From assembly GCA_039916225.1 (NCBI GenBank), contig JBDSLU010000463.1:1-7380 (forward strand): a stretch of DNA of 7,380 nt, given 5' to 3'. Below, piece after piece: positions 1 through 5,203 of this stretch (within the stretch, counting starts at the first letter, position 1; each line of letters starts with the position of its first letter). The notes beneath the pieces are model-generated. The model ran no database searches. It had not been told where the DNA came from and was given only the letters and a program-made list of their open reading frames with translations. The stretch comes from JBDSLU01 sp039916225 (lineage in GTDB: Bacteria > Acidobacteriota > Vicinamibacteria > Vicinamibacterales > Vicinamibacteraceae). The position numbers and the translations under genes are program-made.

Positions 1-594
1 CAGCAGGGTGAGCGTGAACACGCCCAGCGAGATCCGCCGCTGCCGGATCGACGTCGTCAGCATCTGCGCGATGTCGCCGCGCAGATCAGCGGCGAGCGCC
101 TCGCGTGTGGCGCCGAGCTGCTTCTGCAGCCCTTCCATGCGCAGAGCCATCGCCTTCGACGACGCGATGATCTCCGGGGTGAGATTGGCTCCCGCCGCGA
201 TCATCGACCCGTAGGTGGTCTTGCCGTCGCCGGCCGCCGCCCGCACCGAGGCGGCGAGCGCCGTCAGCGTCACACTCCGCTCCGACGCCAGGCCGGGCAG
301 CTTGGCCGCCGCGGTCAACGCGTCCGCGGACGCCGAGCCGTCCTGGGCCGCCTGGTCCAGTACCGAGGCGTCCTCGACGAGGACGGCGTCGCGGAAGCCC
401 TTGCTCATCCGGTCGAACGCCGTGGCGGCTTCCTGCCCGTACTGCGCGGCGGGAAACAGCGCCTCGCTGGCGCGTACCAACCCCTGCTCGCCGACGGCCG
501 CCTGTACCTGATTGGTGACGATGGCGATGAGCGCGCCGCCCGCGAAGACGGCGACGCTCGACCAGATCCTGCCCGTGATGCCCATGCGGCGCAC
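1..594 (-). CDS. Membrane-anchored sensor/transducer, N-terminal part (runs off the window)
   Basis: 198 codons are visible and the reading frame continues past the left edge. Residues about 12-30 form a transmembrane helix (SSVAVFAGGALIAIV). About 155 mostly helical, Ala-rich residues follow and look periplasmic. A second hydrophobic segment starts at about residue 188 (ISLGVFTLTLL). This two-TM layout with a helical-bundle sensor is typical of chemotaxis receptors, histidine kinases and GGDEF sensors, whose HAMP and output domains would lie beyond the edge. The output type cannot be decided here. I chose the GTG at 594 because GGAG lies six bases upstream; the in-frame ATG at 585 would be too far from it. 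The start is 9 bases after the stop of the PstS-like gene, so the two are almost certainly co-transcribed and this protein may read out that binding protein. Confidence 0.8.
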   Translation of the reverse strand, partial: MRRMGITGRIWSSVAVFAGGALIAIVTNQVQAAVGEQGLVRASEALFPAAQYGQEAATAFDRMSKGFRDAVLVEDASVLDQAAQDGSASADALTAAAKLPGLASERSVTLTALAASVRAAAGDGKTTYGSMIAAGANLTPEIIASSKAMALRMEGLQKQLGATREALAADLRGDIAQMLTTSIRQRRISLGVFTLTLL

Positions 595-603
595 GTCGTG
601 CTC

Positions 604-1017
604 CTACTTGACCTGAATCTTCTTGACGCCCGCGAGCTCGGCGCCGCCGCTGACGTAGCCGATGGCACCCTTGGTGCTCGCGACGTACTTCATGACTTCG
701 GCATCGGACGCGAACGACTTGGGCATCGAGCCCTTGCCGGTGAAGACCAGGCTCTTGAAGTGGTTACGGAAGGCCTGGTCGCTCTTGCCGACGTAGGCCT
801 TGAGGAACGCCTCGTGCGTCGGCCCGCCGCTGGCAAGCACGGGCACGACGGACGTTCCGGACACGGAATCCTTGGCGCCGAGGAAGATCTCCTTGACGTC
901 GGCCGCCGACAGATCGGCGGCGACGTTGCTGTTGGCGATCACCTGGACGTCCGCGGCGGAGACGGGCGCGGCGGCGAAGGCCGCGCCCAGGAGCAGCAGA
1001 GTGACGATGCGTTTCAT
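604..1017 (-). CDS. Small PstS-like periplasmic substrate-binding protein
   Basis: A 137-residue protein with a Sec signal peptide (MKRIVTLLLLGAAFAAAPVSA, cut near residue 21). The mature part has the hallmarks of the phosphate-binding PBP-like family: LSAADVKEIFLG near residues 36-47, a GGPTHEAFLKAYVG segment (66-77 region), FTGKGSMPKSF, then EVMKYVASTKGAIGYVSGG at 107-125. IGYV close to the C terminus is the classic PstS ending. Classical PstS proteins exceed 300 residues, so this is a compact form, and no Pst permease or ATPase gene is visible beside it. That suggests a sensing or delivery role rather than ABC import, which is inference. The purine-rich GGAGAAGGA lies just before the ATG. 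It sits 26 bp after the porin stop and 9 bp before the sensor start, in a three-gene operon. Phosphate as ligand is assumed from the family and not proven; other oxyanions are possible. Confidence 0.88.
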   Translation of the reverse strand: MKRIVTLLLLGAAFAAAPVSAADVQVIANSNVAADLSAADVKEIFLGAKDSVSGTSVVPVLASGGPTHEAFLKAYVGKSDQAFRNHFKSLVFTGKGSMPKSFASDAEVMKYVASTKGAIGYVSGGAELAGVKKIQVK

Positions 1018-1043
1018 GATCCTTCTCCCGTTTCCTGCGGCCG

Positions 1044-2246
1044 TCAGAAGGTCACGCCGGTGCGGATGACCAGCATCCGGGTCTCGGACTGGAAACCGTT
1101 CGGGTTGCTGCGCAGGTAGAAGCCGCGGGCGTAGGAAATGTTGCCGTTGCCATCGATGAAGTGGCCTTCGACCTTGACGTGCCAGTACTGGTTCAGGTCG
1201 ACGCGGCCGGCGATGGCGTTGTCTCGGATGTGGTTGGTGTCGTCGGCGGACGCCAGCGTCACGTCCTGGACGTAGCGTGAGTGATAGGCGCCCAGCTCGA
1301 GGTGGTCGTTCAGGCGGTAGCTGCCCGACGTGAACCAGCCGCGCGAGGTCATCGTGGTGTCGGGCGCGATGGCCGGCGTCAGCCGGGTCTCCGTCGCTTC
1401 CTGGCGCCATTCAGCGGCGAACTTGACGCGGTCGCGCTGCATCTCGCCGAAGAGCGCCTGGACGCGGGCCATCGGCACGTCGACGTGGAGCGGCATCGGC
1501 AGGGTGGGGATCGTGATGTCGAGATCCTTCTTCGCCTGGAGCAGCGAGTAGCCCACGGTCAGGCCGTCGATCGGCGCCGTCCAGCGCGTGTCGAAGCCCA
1601 TGCCGCGGCTGGCGATATTGCCCTGGAAGTGCATCCCCTGATCTTCGAGGCCGTAGCGGTAGCCGCCCTTGGTGTCGTCCTGGATGACGCCGGCGTAGAC
1701 GGTGTACTGCAGCGAGCCAGCCTTGTTCAGCGAGAACTTGCCGTAGGCGTCGGCGCCGACGTGCGCGATCGTCACGCTGCGCAGGTCGAGCGGATAGACG
1801 CCTTGCGGGAGGAGTGCCCACGTGTGCAGGAACTCCATGTCCTGCGTGTCGTTGTAGAGCCCGAGCGCGGTCTTGACCTTGCCGGCGCGGACGCCGAACT
1901 TCGAGTTGACCTTGTAGTCGGCGAAGGCCCAGTCGACCTGGAGGGCGCCGTTGCCGAGGTCACCGATGTTGCGCGAGTAGATCTGGGCGCCGAGGCGCAG
2001 CTTCGAGGTCGCCTGCGTCGACAGGTTGAAGGCCCCGTCGGTCATCGCCCCGCTGCCGTCGCGGGTGTTCATCGTCAGGAAGTTGTTGCCGGTCGAGAAG
2101 ACGAAGCCCTGCTGGATCGAGCCGTGGGCCTGGACTTCCTTGTCGCCGACTTTGAACGACGACTGCGCGAACGCGGGCGTGGACGCCATCGCGAGCGCGA
2201 GGCTCGCCATTGCCGTGCCAAGGACGGCCGTGCGTGAAATGCTCAT
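1044..2246 (-). CDS. Outer-membrane porin (beta-barrel), first gene of operon
   Basis: A 400-residue protein with a signal peptide ending AFA at about residue 27. The rest alternates polar and hydrophobic residues as in transmembrane beta strands: HGSIQQGFVFSTGNNFLTM early, then KLRLGAQIYSRNIGDLGN, FGVRAGKVKTALGLYND, and periodic aromatic-rich strands to the end. It finishes RTGVTF; a C-terminal Phe is the BAM recognition signal for barrel assembly. Length and layout fit a 16-strand-class general or substrate-selective porin. The substrate cannot be read from sequence, but the PstS-like protein encoded next suggests an anion such as phosphate. I chose the ATG at 2246 because it begins the signal peptide directly. 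Its best Shine-Dalgarno (AGGAG, 2265-2261) is 14 bases away, longer than ideal. An alternative start at 2291 would put 15 polar residues before the signal peptide and is unlikely. Confidence 0.9.
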   Translation of the reverse strand: MSISRTAVLGTAMASLALAMASTPAFAQSSFKVGDKEVQAHGSIQQGFVFSTGNNFLTMNTRDGSGAMTDGAFNLSTQATSKLRLGAQIYSRNIGDLGNGALQVDWAFADYKVNSKFGVRAGKVKTALGLYNDTQDMEFLHTWALLPQGVYPLDLRSVTIAHVGADAYGKFSLNKAGSLQYTVYAGVIQDDTKGGYRYGLEDQGMHFQGNIASRGMGFDTRWTAPIDGLTVGYSLLQAKKDLDITIPTLPMPLHVDVPMARVQALFGEMQRDRVKFAAEWRQEATETRLTPAIAPDTTMTSRGWFTSGSYRLNDHLELGAYHSRYVQDVTLASADDTNHIRDNAIAGRVDLNQYWHVKVEGHFIDGNGNISYARGFYLRSNPNGFQSETRMLVIRTGVTF

Positions 2247-2342
2247 GATGTCTCTGGATGCTCCTCTTGCCGGCTCCTGGAGGAGCCGCATACATTCAAG
2301 GGATCCAATCGGCAGCGCCGGATTCGCCGTGAAAACTGTGCG

Positions 2343-2360
2343 ACCTGCCAGGAGGCAGGT
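2343..2360. repeat. 7-bp perfect hairpin at the predicted 5' end of the porin transcript
   Basis: ACCTGCC (2343-2349) pairs with GGCAGGT (2354-2360) around an AGGA loop. No T-run follows on either strand, so it is not a canonical terminator. It could stabilise the mRNA 5' end or be a second regulator site. Confidence 0.45.
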
Positions 2361-2379
2361 GTCGGTTATTCGGCGACAC
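2359..2379. promoter_or_regulatory. Inverted repeat straddling the porin -10 box, operator candidate
   Basis: GTGTCG (2359-2364) and CGACAC (2374-2379) are perfect reverse complements separated by 9 bases, and the putative -10 hexamer lies inside that spacer. The geometry suits a dimeric regulator blocking RNA polymerase. I do not recognise the site as belonging to a named regulator; it is not an obvious PHO box. Confidence 0.4.
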
Positions 2380-2394
2380 GTCGAGTATCGTCAA
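2366..2394 (-). promoter_or_regulatory. Candidate sigma70-type promoter for the porin operon
   Basis: On the minus strand TTGACG (2394-2389) and GAATAA (2371-2366) are separated by exactly 17 bases. They lie about 120 bases upstream of the porin start, in one of the few less GC-rich patches of the gap. The predicted leader would be roughly 110 nt and would begin near the hairpin at 2343-2360. No transcription data are available, so this rests on consensus match and position. Confidence 0.5.
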
Positions 2395-2525
2395 TGGAAT
2401 CAGGGGTGTCCGATGAGCGCGGCCGGGCTCGCCGAGACGGTCTAAGGCGCGCTCACGTGTGCGTCGCCGCATGCGATGGGCGCATGTCGGCCATGATGGT
2501 GGCGGAGAAGTGACCCAGAAGAACC

Positions 2526-2543
2526 TCGCTCGCCAGCGAGCGA
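2526..2543. promoter_or_regulatory. 8-bp hairpin immediately upstream of the PLP-enzyme start
   Basis: TCGCTCGC (2526-2533) pairs perfectly with GCGAGCGA (2536-2543). A second small palindrome CCGCGTCGCGG follows directly, and its end overlaps the weak ribosome-binding region GCGGTAGGC before the ATG at 2560. The stacked hairpins could limit translation initiation. No U-run follows. Confidence 0.4.
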
Positions 2544-2559
2544 CCGCGTCGCGGTAGGC

Positions 2560-3597
2560 ATGGATCTCTCGCGATTTCCCCGGCGGCGCTACACGGCCAG
2601 CCCGACGCCGCTCGAACCGCTGCCGCGGTTCACGGCGTGGCTGGCGTCACAGTGTCCACACGGCCAGCGGCCGGAGATCTGGATCAAGCGCGACGATCAG
2701 CTCGGCCTGTTCCCGGGCGGCAACAAGACGCGCAAGCTCGAGTTCCTGGTCGCGGACGCCCTGCAGCAGGGTGCCGACACGCTGATCACCTGCGGCGCGC
2801 CGCAGAGCAATCACTGCCGGATCACGCTGTCCGCGGCGGTGAAGGAAGGGCTGCGCTGCCGCTTCGTGATCGAGGAGCGGGTGCCGGGCTCGTTCCGCGA
2901 GGACGCCAGCGGCAACCACTTCCTGTTCCGGCTTCTCGGTGTCGAGTCGTTGCGCGTCGTCCCGGCAGGGACCGACATGGCGGCGGCGATGCAGGAGGAA
3001 TCGGACGTCCTCGCGCGCGCGGGGCGCCGCGCCTACCTGATCCCGGGCGGTGGCTCGAATGCGGTCGGCGGGCTCGGCTACGTGGCCTGCGTGCAGGAGC
3101 TGCTGCAGCAGTGGGCCGAGCAGGATCTGGCGATCGACCACGTCATCGTCGGGTCGGGCAGCTCGGGGACGCACGGCGGCATGCTGGCCGGCTTCCTCGG
3201 TCACGGCGTCCGCGCCCGTCTCACCGGCATCGACGTGAGCCGCGACCCCGATCAGCAGGTGCCGCTCGTCCGCCGTGAGGCCCAGGCGGTGCTGGATTTA
3301 CTGGGTGTCGCGCGGGATGTTCCCACCGACGCCGTGCACTGCGTCGGCGGCTACTGGGAGCCGAAGTATTCCGTCCCCAACGCCCGCATGGTCGAGGCCG
3401 TCCAGGTGCTGGCCCGCACCGAAGGTGTGCTCGTCGACCCTGTCTACACCGGGAAGGTGATGGCCGGTCTCATCGGCCTGGCCCGTGCCGGAACGTTCGG
3501 CGACGGCGAGCGCGTGCTCTTCATGCACACCGGCGGCCTGCCCGCCCTGCACGTCTACGAGCGCGAAGTCCTCGGCCTGGTCCCGGTCGCACCCTGA
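2560..3597 (+). CDS. PLP-dependent D-cysteine desulfhydrase / cysteate sulfo-lyase / ACC deaminase-family enzyme
   Basis: A 345-residue cytoplasmic fold-type-II PLP enzyme, matching the family's usual 330-345. The N terminus shows PTPLEPLPR and IWIKRDD (about 41-46). GGNKTRKLEFL (53-63) carries the presumed PLP lysine, K56. QSNHCR (82-87) supplies the Ser-Asn-His motif that contacts the substrate carboxylate. IPGGGSNAVGGLGYV (161-175) is typical of the DcyD and CuyA branches. GSGSSGTHGG (198-207) is the phosphate-binding loop. DPVYTGKVMAGLI (293-305) carries the conserved active-site Tyr, and HTGGLPAL (323-330) closes the fold. Likely reactions are D-cysteine to pyruvate, H2S and ammonia, or L-cysteate to pyruvate, sulfite and ammonia. 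The branches cannot be separated by eye, and ACC deaminase is less likely. The only ATG near a ribosome-binding region is at 2560, and the signal there is weak. It stands alone, convergent with the zinc-ribbon gene. Confidence 0.9.
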   Translation: MDLSRFPRRRYTASPTPLEPLPRFTAWLASQCPHGQRPEIWIKRDDQLGLFPGGNKTRKLEFLVADALQQGADTLITCGAPQSNHCRITLSAAVKEGLRCRFVIEERVPGSFREDASGNHFLFRLLGVESLRVVPAGTDMAAAMQEESDVLARAGRRAYLIPGGGSNAVGGLGYVACVQELLQQWAEQDLAIDHVIVGSGSSGTHGGMLAGFLGHGVRARLTGIDVSRDPDQQVPLVRREAQAVLDLLGVARDVPTDAVHCVGGYWEPKYSVPNARMVEAVQVLARTEGVLVDPVYTGKVMAGLIGLARAGTFGDGERVLFMHTGGLPALHVYEREVLGLVPVAP

Positions 3598-3600
3598 CCC

Positions 3601-3621
3601 GCGCCTCGCACGTCGAGGCGC
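3601..3621. terminator. 8-bp hairpin between convergent genes
   Basis: GCGCCTCG (3601-3608) pairs perfectly with CGAGGCGC (3614-3621) around a CACGT loop, four bases after the PLP-enzyme stop and 13 bases past the stop of the convergent zinc-ribbon gene. There is no U-tract on either side, so if it terminates it does so as a GC hairpin or with Rho. Confidence 0.45.
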
Positions 3622-3634
3622 CGCCAGCCATCCG

Positions 3635-3829
3635 TCAGCGCCACCCGCCGTAGCGCGGCCCCGACGACGACGTCCGAGGCTGCACGCAGCGCCCGGCATT
3701 CCACACCTCACCGCACTTCTTGCATCGCATGTAGGTGACCTCCGGCGCCGTGTTGGCATTGAACACGGGATCGACGGCGCCACACGAAGGACAAGCGGGC
3801 GAAGGCGGGGTGGGGGACTGATGAATCAA
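3635..3829 (-). CDS. Small C4 zinc-ribbon protein (hypothetical)
   Basis: A 64-residue protein with one clear motif: CPSCG (Cys13, Cys16) and RCKKCGEVWN (Cys36, Cys39), two CxxC knuckles about 20 residues apart, as in zinc ribbons that bind one Zn by four cysteines. The ends (PTPPSPA, and SSSGPRYGGWR) look disordered. Zinc ribbons of this size bind nucleic acid or protein, but no function can be assigned. The reading frame has no ATG or GTG before the motif. The most upstream start is TTG at 3829, with only a weak GGAA upstream, so the true start is uncertain. That TTG lies inside one arm of an 11-bp inverted repeat, so the start region may have been altered by the adjoining repeat element. 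It ends convergently with the PLP enzyme. Confidence 0.62.
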   Translation of the reverse strand: MIHQSPTPPSPACPSCGAVDPVFNANTAPEVTYMRCKKCGEVWNAGRCVQPRTSSSGPRYGGWR

Positions 3830-3870
3830 CAGGTTCCAATCATGTGAGATACCGACCGATGGCGTGCGAG

Positions 3871-3977
3871 CCGAGCGAATGCGATGGCGACTGTTCGAAG
3901 CCCGATGACCCAGCCGAGCGAAAGCGATGGCGGTGCCCGCGAAGCGCCGCCGGACCGCCGAGCGAATGCGATGGCGA
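3871..3977. repeat. Three 20-bp direct repeats spaced 43 and 44 bp
   Basis: The unit CCGAGCGAATGCGATGGCGA occurs at 3871-3890 and exactly again at 3958-3977, with a two-mismatch copy at 3914-3933 (A for T at 3923, G for A at 3933). Start-to-start distances are 43 and 44 bp and the intervening 23-24 bp differ. A C or G precedes each copy. No further copies occur in the window. Confidence 0.85.
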
Positions 3978-4000
3978 GTGTCCCAGGCGGCTGGAGTTGA

Positions 4001-4035
4001 CCCAAGCGCGAGGTCCGAAGGACCGGAGCGCTGGG
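4001..4035. repeat. Interrupted stem-loop
   Basis: GGTCC (4012-4016) pairs with GGACC (4020-4024) around GAA. Outside that, AGCGC (4005-4009) pairs with GCGCT (4028-4032) and CCC (4001-4003) with GGG (4033-4035). This gives about 13 pairs with small internal loops. It would fold equally on either RNA strand, and there is no terminator-like U-run. Confidence 0.5.
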
Positions 4036-4054
4036 GCTAACTACGTCGGCGACA

Positions 4055-4083
4055 CCACATCGCGCGACGAGTCGCGCGAGTGG
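4055..4083. repeat. 12-13-bp hairpin abutting the tmRNA-like 3' end
   Basis: TCGCGCGAC (4060-4068) pairs with GTCGCGCGA (4071-4079). CCAC (4055-4058) extends it against GTGG (4080-4083) with one bulged A at 4059. Seen from the minus strand it comes directly after the CCA-like end, where a terminator of the original RNA gene could have stood, but no U-run follows. Confidence 0.6.
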
Positions 4084-4104
4084 TGGAGGCGGCGGGAGTT
4101 GAAC
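4081..4104 (-). other. Fragment resembling the 3' end of tmRNA (ssrA); attachment-site candidate
   Basis: Read on the minus strand these 24 bases are GTTCAACTCCCGCCGCC followed by TCCACCA: T-loop, 3' side of the T-stem, acceptor strand and CCA, as in bacterial tmRNA. The 5' side of the T-stem is broken, because TTCGCGTTC replaces the usual GCGGGTTC and a stem pair becomes a mismatch. No tRNA-like 5' half or tag-peptide frame is present at higher coordinates, so this is not a working tmRNA. Integrases commonly recombine at the ssrA 3' end and leave such a duplicated fragment. A diverged partial copy (16 of 18 matches to 4087-4104) lies at 3985-4002. Confidence 0.45.
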
Positions 4105-4251
4105 GCGAAACGGGCGCGATAGTCAACCTGTTGATGGCGCGCGACTTCTGGGCCCAACGCGGTCAGCCACCTGAAGTTACGATCGTTTCGCAACTCCACT
4201 GGCGTCCTCTTAGGATACCGGAGATCGCCCCCGTTCCTGGAGAGATATCGG

Positions 4252-4279
4252 AGGCGGCGGGACGGGTTTCCCGCCGCCT
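4252..4279. repeat. 11-bp perfect hairpin
   Basis: AGGCGGCGGGA (4252-4262) pairs with TCCCGCCGCCT (4269-4279) around CGGGTT. The left arm with two preceding bases (GGAGGCGGCGGGA, 4250-4262) is identical to 4085-4097 inside the tmRNA-like fragment. It is the strongest simple stem in the window. No U-run follows on either strand, so it is not a standard intrinsic terminator. It lies about 100 bases beyond the stop of the ATPase remnant. Confidence 0.7.
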
Positions 4280-4376
4280 GGCCTGATAGGTTGTTCCCGC
4301 CGACTCCACGGACTGCCGCTTGGAGGCTTTTGAACGCGGCGCTCGGCCCGAACGTTTAAATTATCGTTTGAGATTT

Positions 4377-5002
4377 TTATGCCCGGCGCTCCCTGATGGT
4401 CCTGACCGTCCGCGAATACCAATCGGCCGAGGGGAAGTCATCGCGGCGCTGGCGATGATCGGGCTGAGCAACAGGCCGAAGACCGGATAGAAGACGCTGG
4501 CGGCCACTGGCACTCCGAGCGCGTTGTAGACGAACGCGAAGAACAGGTTGTGACGGATGTTCTTCATCGTGGCCCGGCTCAGCCGGCGCGCCCGAACCAG
4601 GCCGCGCAAATCGCCCTGCGCGAGCGTGACACCGGCGCTCTCCATGGCGACGTCGGTGCCCGTCACCATGGCGACGCCGACATCGGCCTGCGCGCGGCCG
4701 GCGCGTCATTGATGCCGTCCCACGCCATCGCCACCCGACGTCCCTCCGCCCGGAGCCGCTTTTGATGACCGCTGCCTTGTGCTCCGGCAGGACCTCGGCC
4801 TCGACCTCCTCGATCCCCACCGAGCGTGCAATGGCCAGGGCGGTGACCCGGCTGTCACCGGTCAGCATCACCACGCGCGGCCCCACGGCTCGCAAGGCGC
4901 GAATCGCGTCGACCGTCGTAGGCTTGACCCGGTCGGCGACGCCAATCAGGCCGCGGCCGTGCCCTCGATGGCGACCAGCACCACGGTTTCGCGGCGCAGG
5001 TG
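4377..5002 (-). pseudogene. 3' remnant of a heavy-metal (P1B-type) P-type ATPase
   Basis: Recognisable cytoplasmic and C-terminal parts of a CopA/ZntA-type metal pump are scattered over frames. In order: ETVVLVAIEG, LIGVADRVKPTT, VVMLTGDSR, EAEVLPEHKAAVIK, RLRAEGRRVAMAWDGINDAP, QADVGVAMVTGTDVAMESAG, and the last two helices LFFAFVYNALGVPVA and FGLLLSPIIASAAM. Single-base deletions break the frame near 4952, 4762, 4695 and 4438, and the tail after AAM is lost. Signature residues have also changed: TGDN to TGDS, GDGIND to WDGIND, AMGTGTD to AMVTGTD. The metal-binding N-terminus, helices 1-6, actuator domain and DKTGT phosphorylation site are absent. A functional protein cannot be made. Copper is the likeliest former substrate by the style of the tail, but the CPC motif that would show this is missing. 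Confidence 0.9.
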
Positions 5003-5203
5003 ACACGGACGAGCCGGCCACACGCGCGACGGCAAAGTAGCGTTCACAGCCGGGAAGCCGTCGTCGTTCGATAGGCGAGGCGGCGCAGTCCAATTGTGGA
5101 CAGCGGTTCACGTGCAGTGGATACACAGTACTCGGGATGCGGCTTCAAGTCGTGCATGCGACACAGTGCGCGCCGAAGCGCTTCGCCCATGAACGGAGCC
5201 AAC
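5003..5203. other. Gap between ATPase remnant and CBS gene
   Basis: A 201-bp stretch. The minus-strand frame stays open here (to 5126), but its translation is not recognisable as P-type ATPase or anything else I know. The plus-strand CBS frame is also open from a GTG at 5096, adding 36 residues of unconvincing sequence. No strong promoter was seen; TTGTGG at 5094 with GATACA at 5120 is 20 bases apart, too wide to trust. Confidence 0.5.

Larger units (their letters stand above)
2247..2559. other. Divergent intergenic region between porin operon and PLP-enzyme gene
   Basis: A 313-bp gap between divergently transcribed genes. It holds a plausible minus-strand promoter and two inverted repeats (2343-2379), a 6-bp inverted repeat CATGCG/CGCATG at 2470-2486, and an 8-bp hairpin at 2526-2543 just before the plus-strand gene. 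No convincing coding sequence or RNA gene was seen. I found no good plus-strand -10/-35 pair. Confidence 0.75.
3825..4135. mobile_element. 311-bp non-coding element bounded by 11-bp inverted repeats (MITE-like candidate)
   Basis: ATCAACAGGTT at 3825-3835 and its exact reverse complement AACCTGTTGAT at 4125-4135 bound the segment. Inside are three 20-bp direct repeats, at least two strong hairpins, and a 24-nt match to a tmRNA 3' end. No target-site duplication is visible outside the repeats, and the open frames across it have low-complexity, repeat-derived translations. An 11-bp match can occur by chance at a few percent in this much sequence, so the boundaries are tentative. Confidence 0.35.
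3830..4376. other. Repeat-rich gap without a credible gene
   Basis: Between the zinc-ribbon start and the ATPase remnant there are about 550 bases of repeats and hairpins with no supported coding sequence. The plus-strand frames at 3844-4122 and 4080-4286 read through the repeats and hairpins and have repeat-derived translations. The final part (about 4350-4380) is an abrupt AT-rich patch, GTTTAAATTATCG and GATTTTTA, in otherwise GC-rich DNA. Confidence 0.7.

Noticed and set aside
1281..2237. 318-codon open frame on the plus strand
   Set aside because: It is the antisense shadow of the porin; the translation is Arg/Val/Asp-rich with no domain, while the minus frame has a signal peptide and barrel pattern.
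2026..2445. 139-codon plus-strand frame reaching into the divergent gap
   Set aside because: It begins antisense to the porin and its translation across the gap has no recognisable feature or ribosome-binding site.
3871..3977. CRISPR array
   Set aside because: Only three copies, a 20-bp unit with mismatches, spacers of 23-24 bp, and no cas genes in the window.
4036..4047. GGCTAACTACGT, as in the 16S rRNA 530-loop region
   Set aside because: Only 12 bases match and the following GCCAGCAGCC of 16S is absent; a chance match is enough.
3844..4122. 92-codon plus-strand frame with repeated SECDGDC-like segments
   Set aside because: The repetition comes from the 20-bp DNA repeats, and its end (WWRRRELN) is the familiar false translation of an antisense tmRNA/tRNA 3' end.
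4080..4286. 68-codon plus-strand frame starting MVEAAGVE
   Set aside because: This start is another frame of the same tmRNA-like sequence, a known type of spurious prediction.
4081..4430. Complete tmRNA gene on the minus strand
   Set aside because: The T-stem is mismatched, and no tag-peptide frame or matching 5' end occurs in the expected 350 bases.
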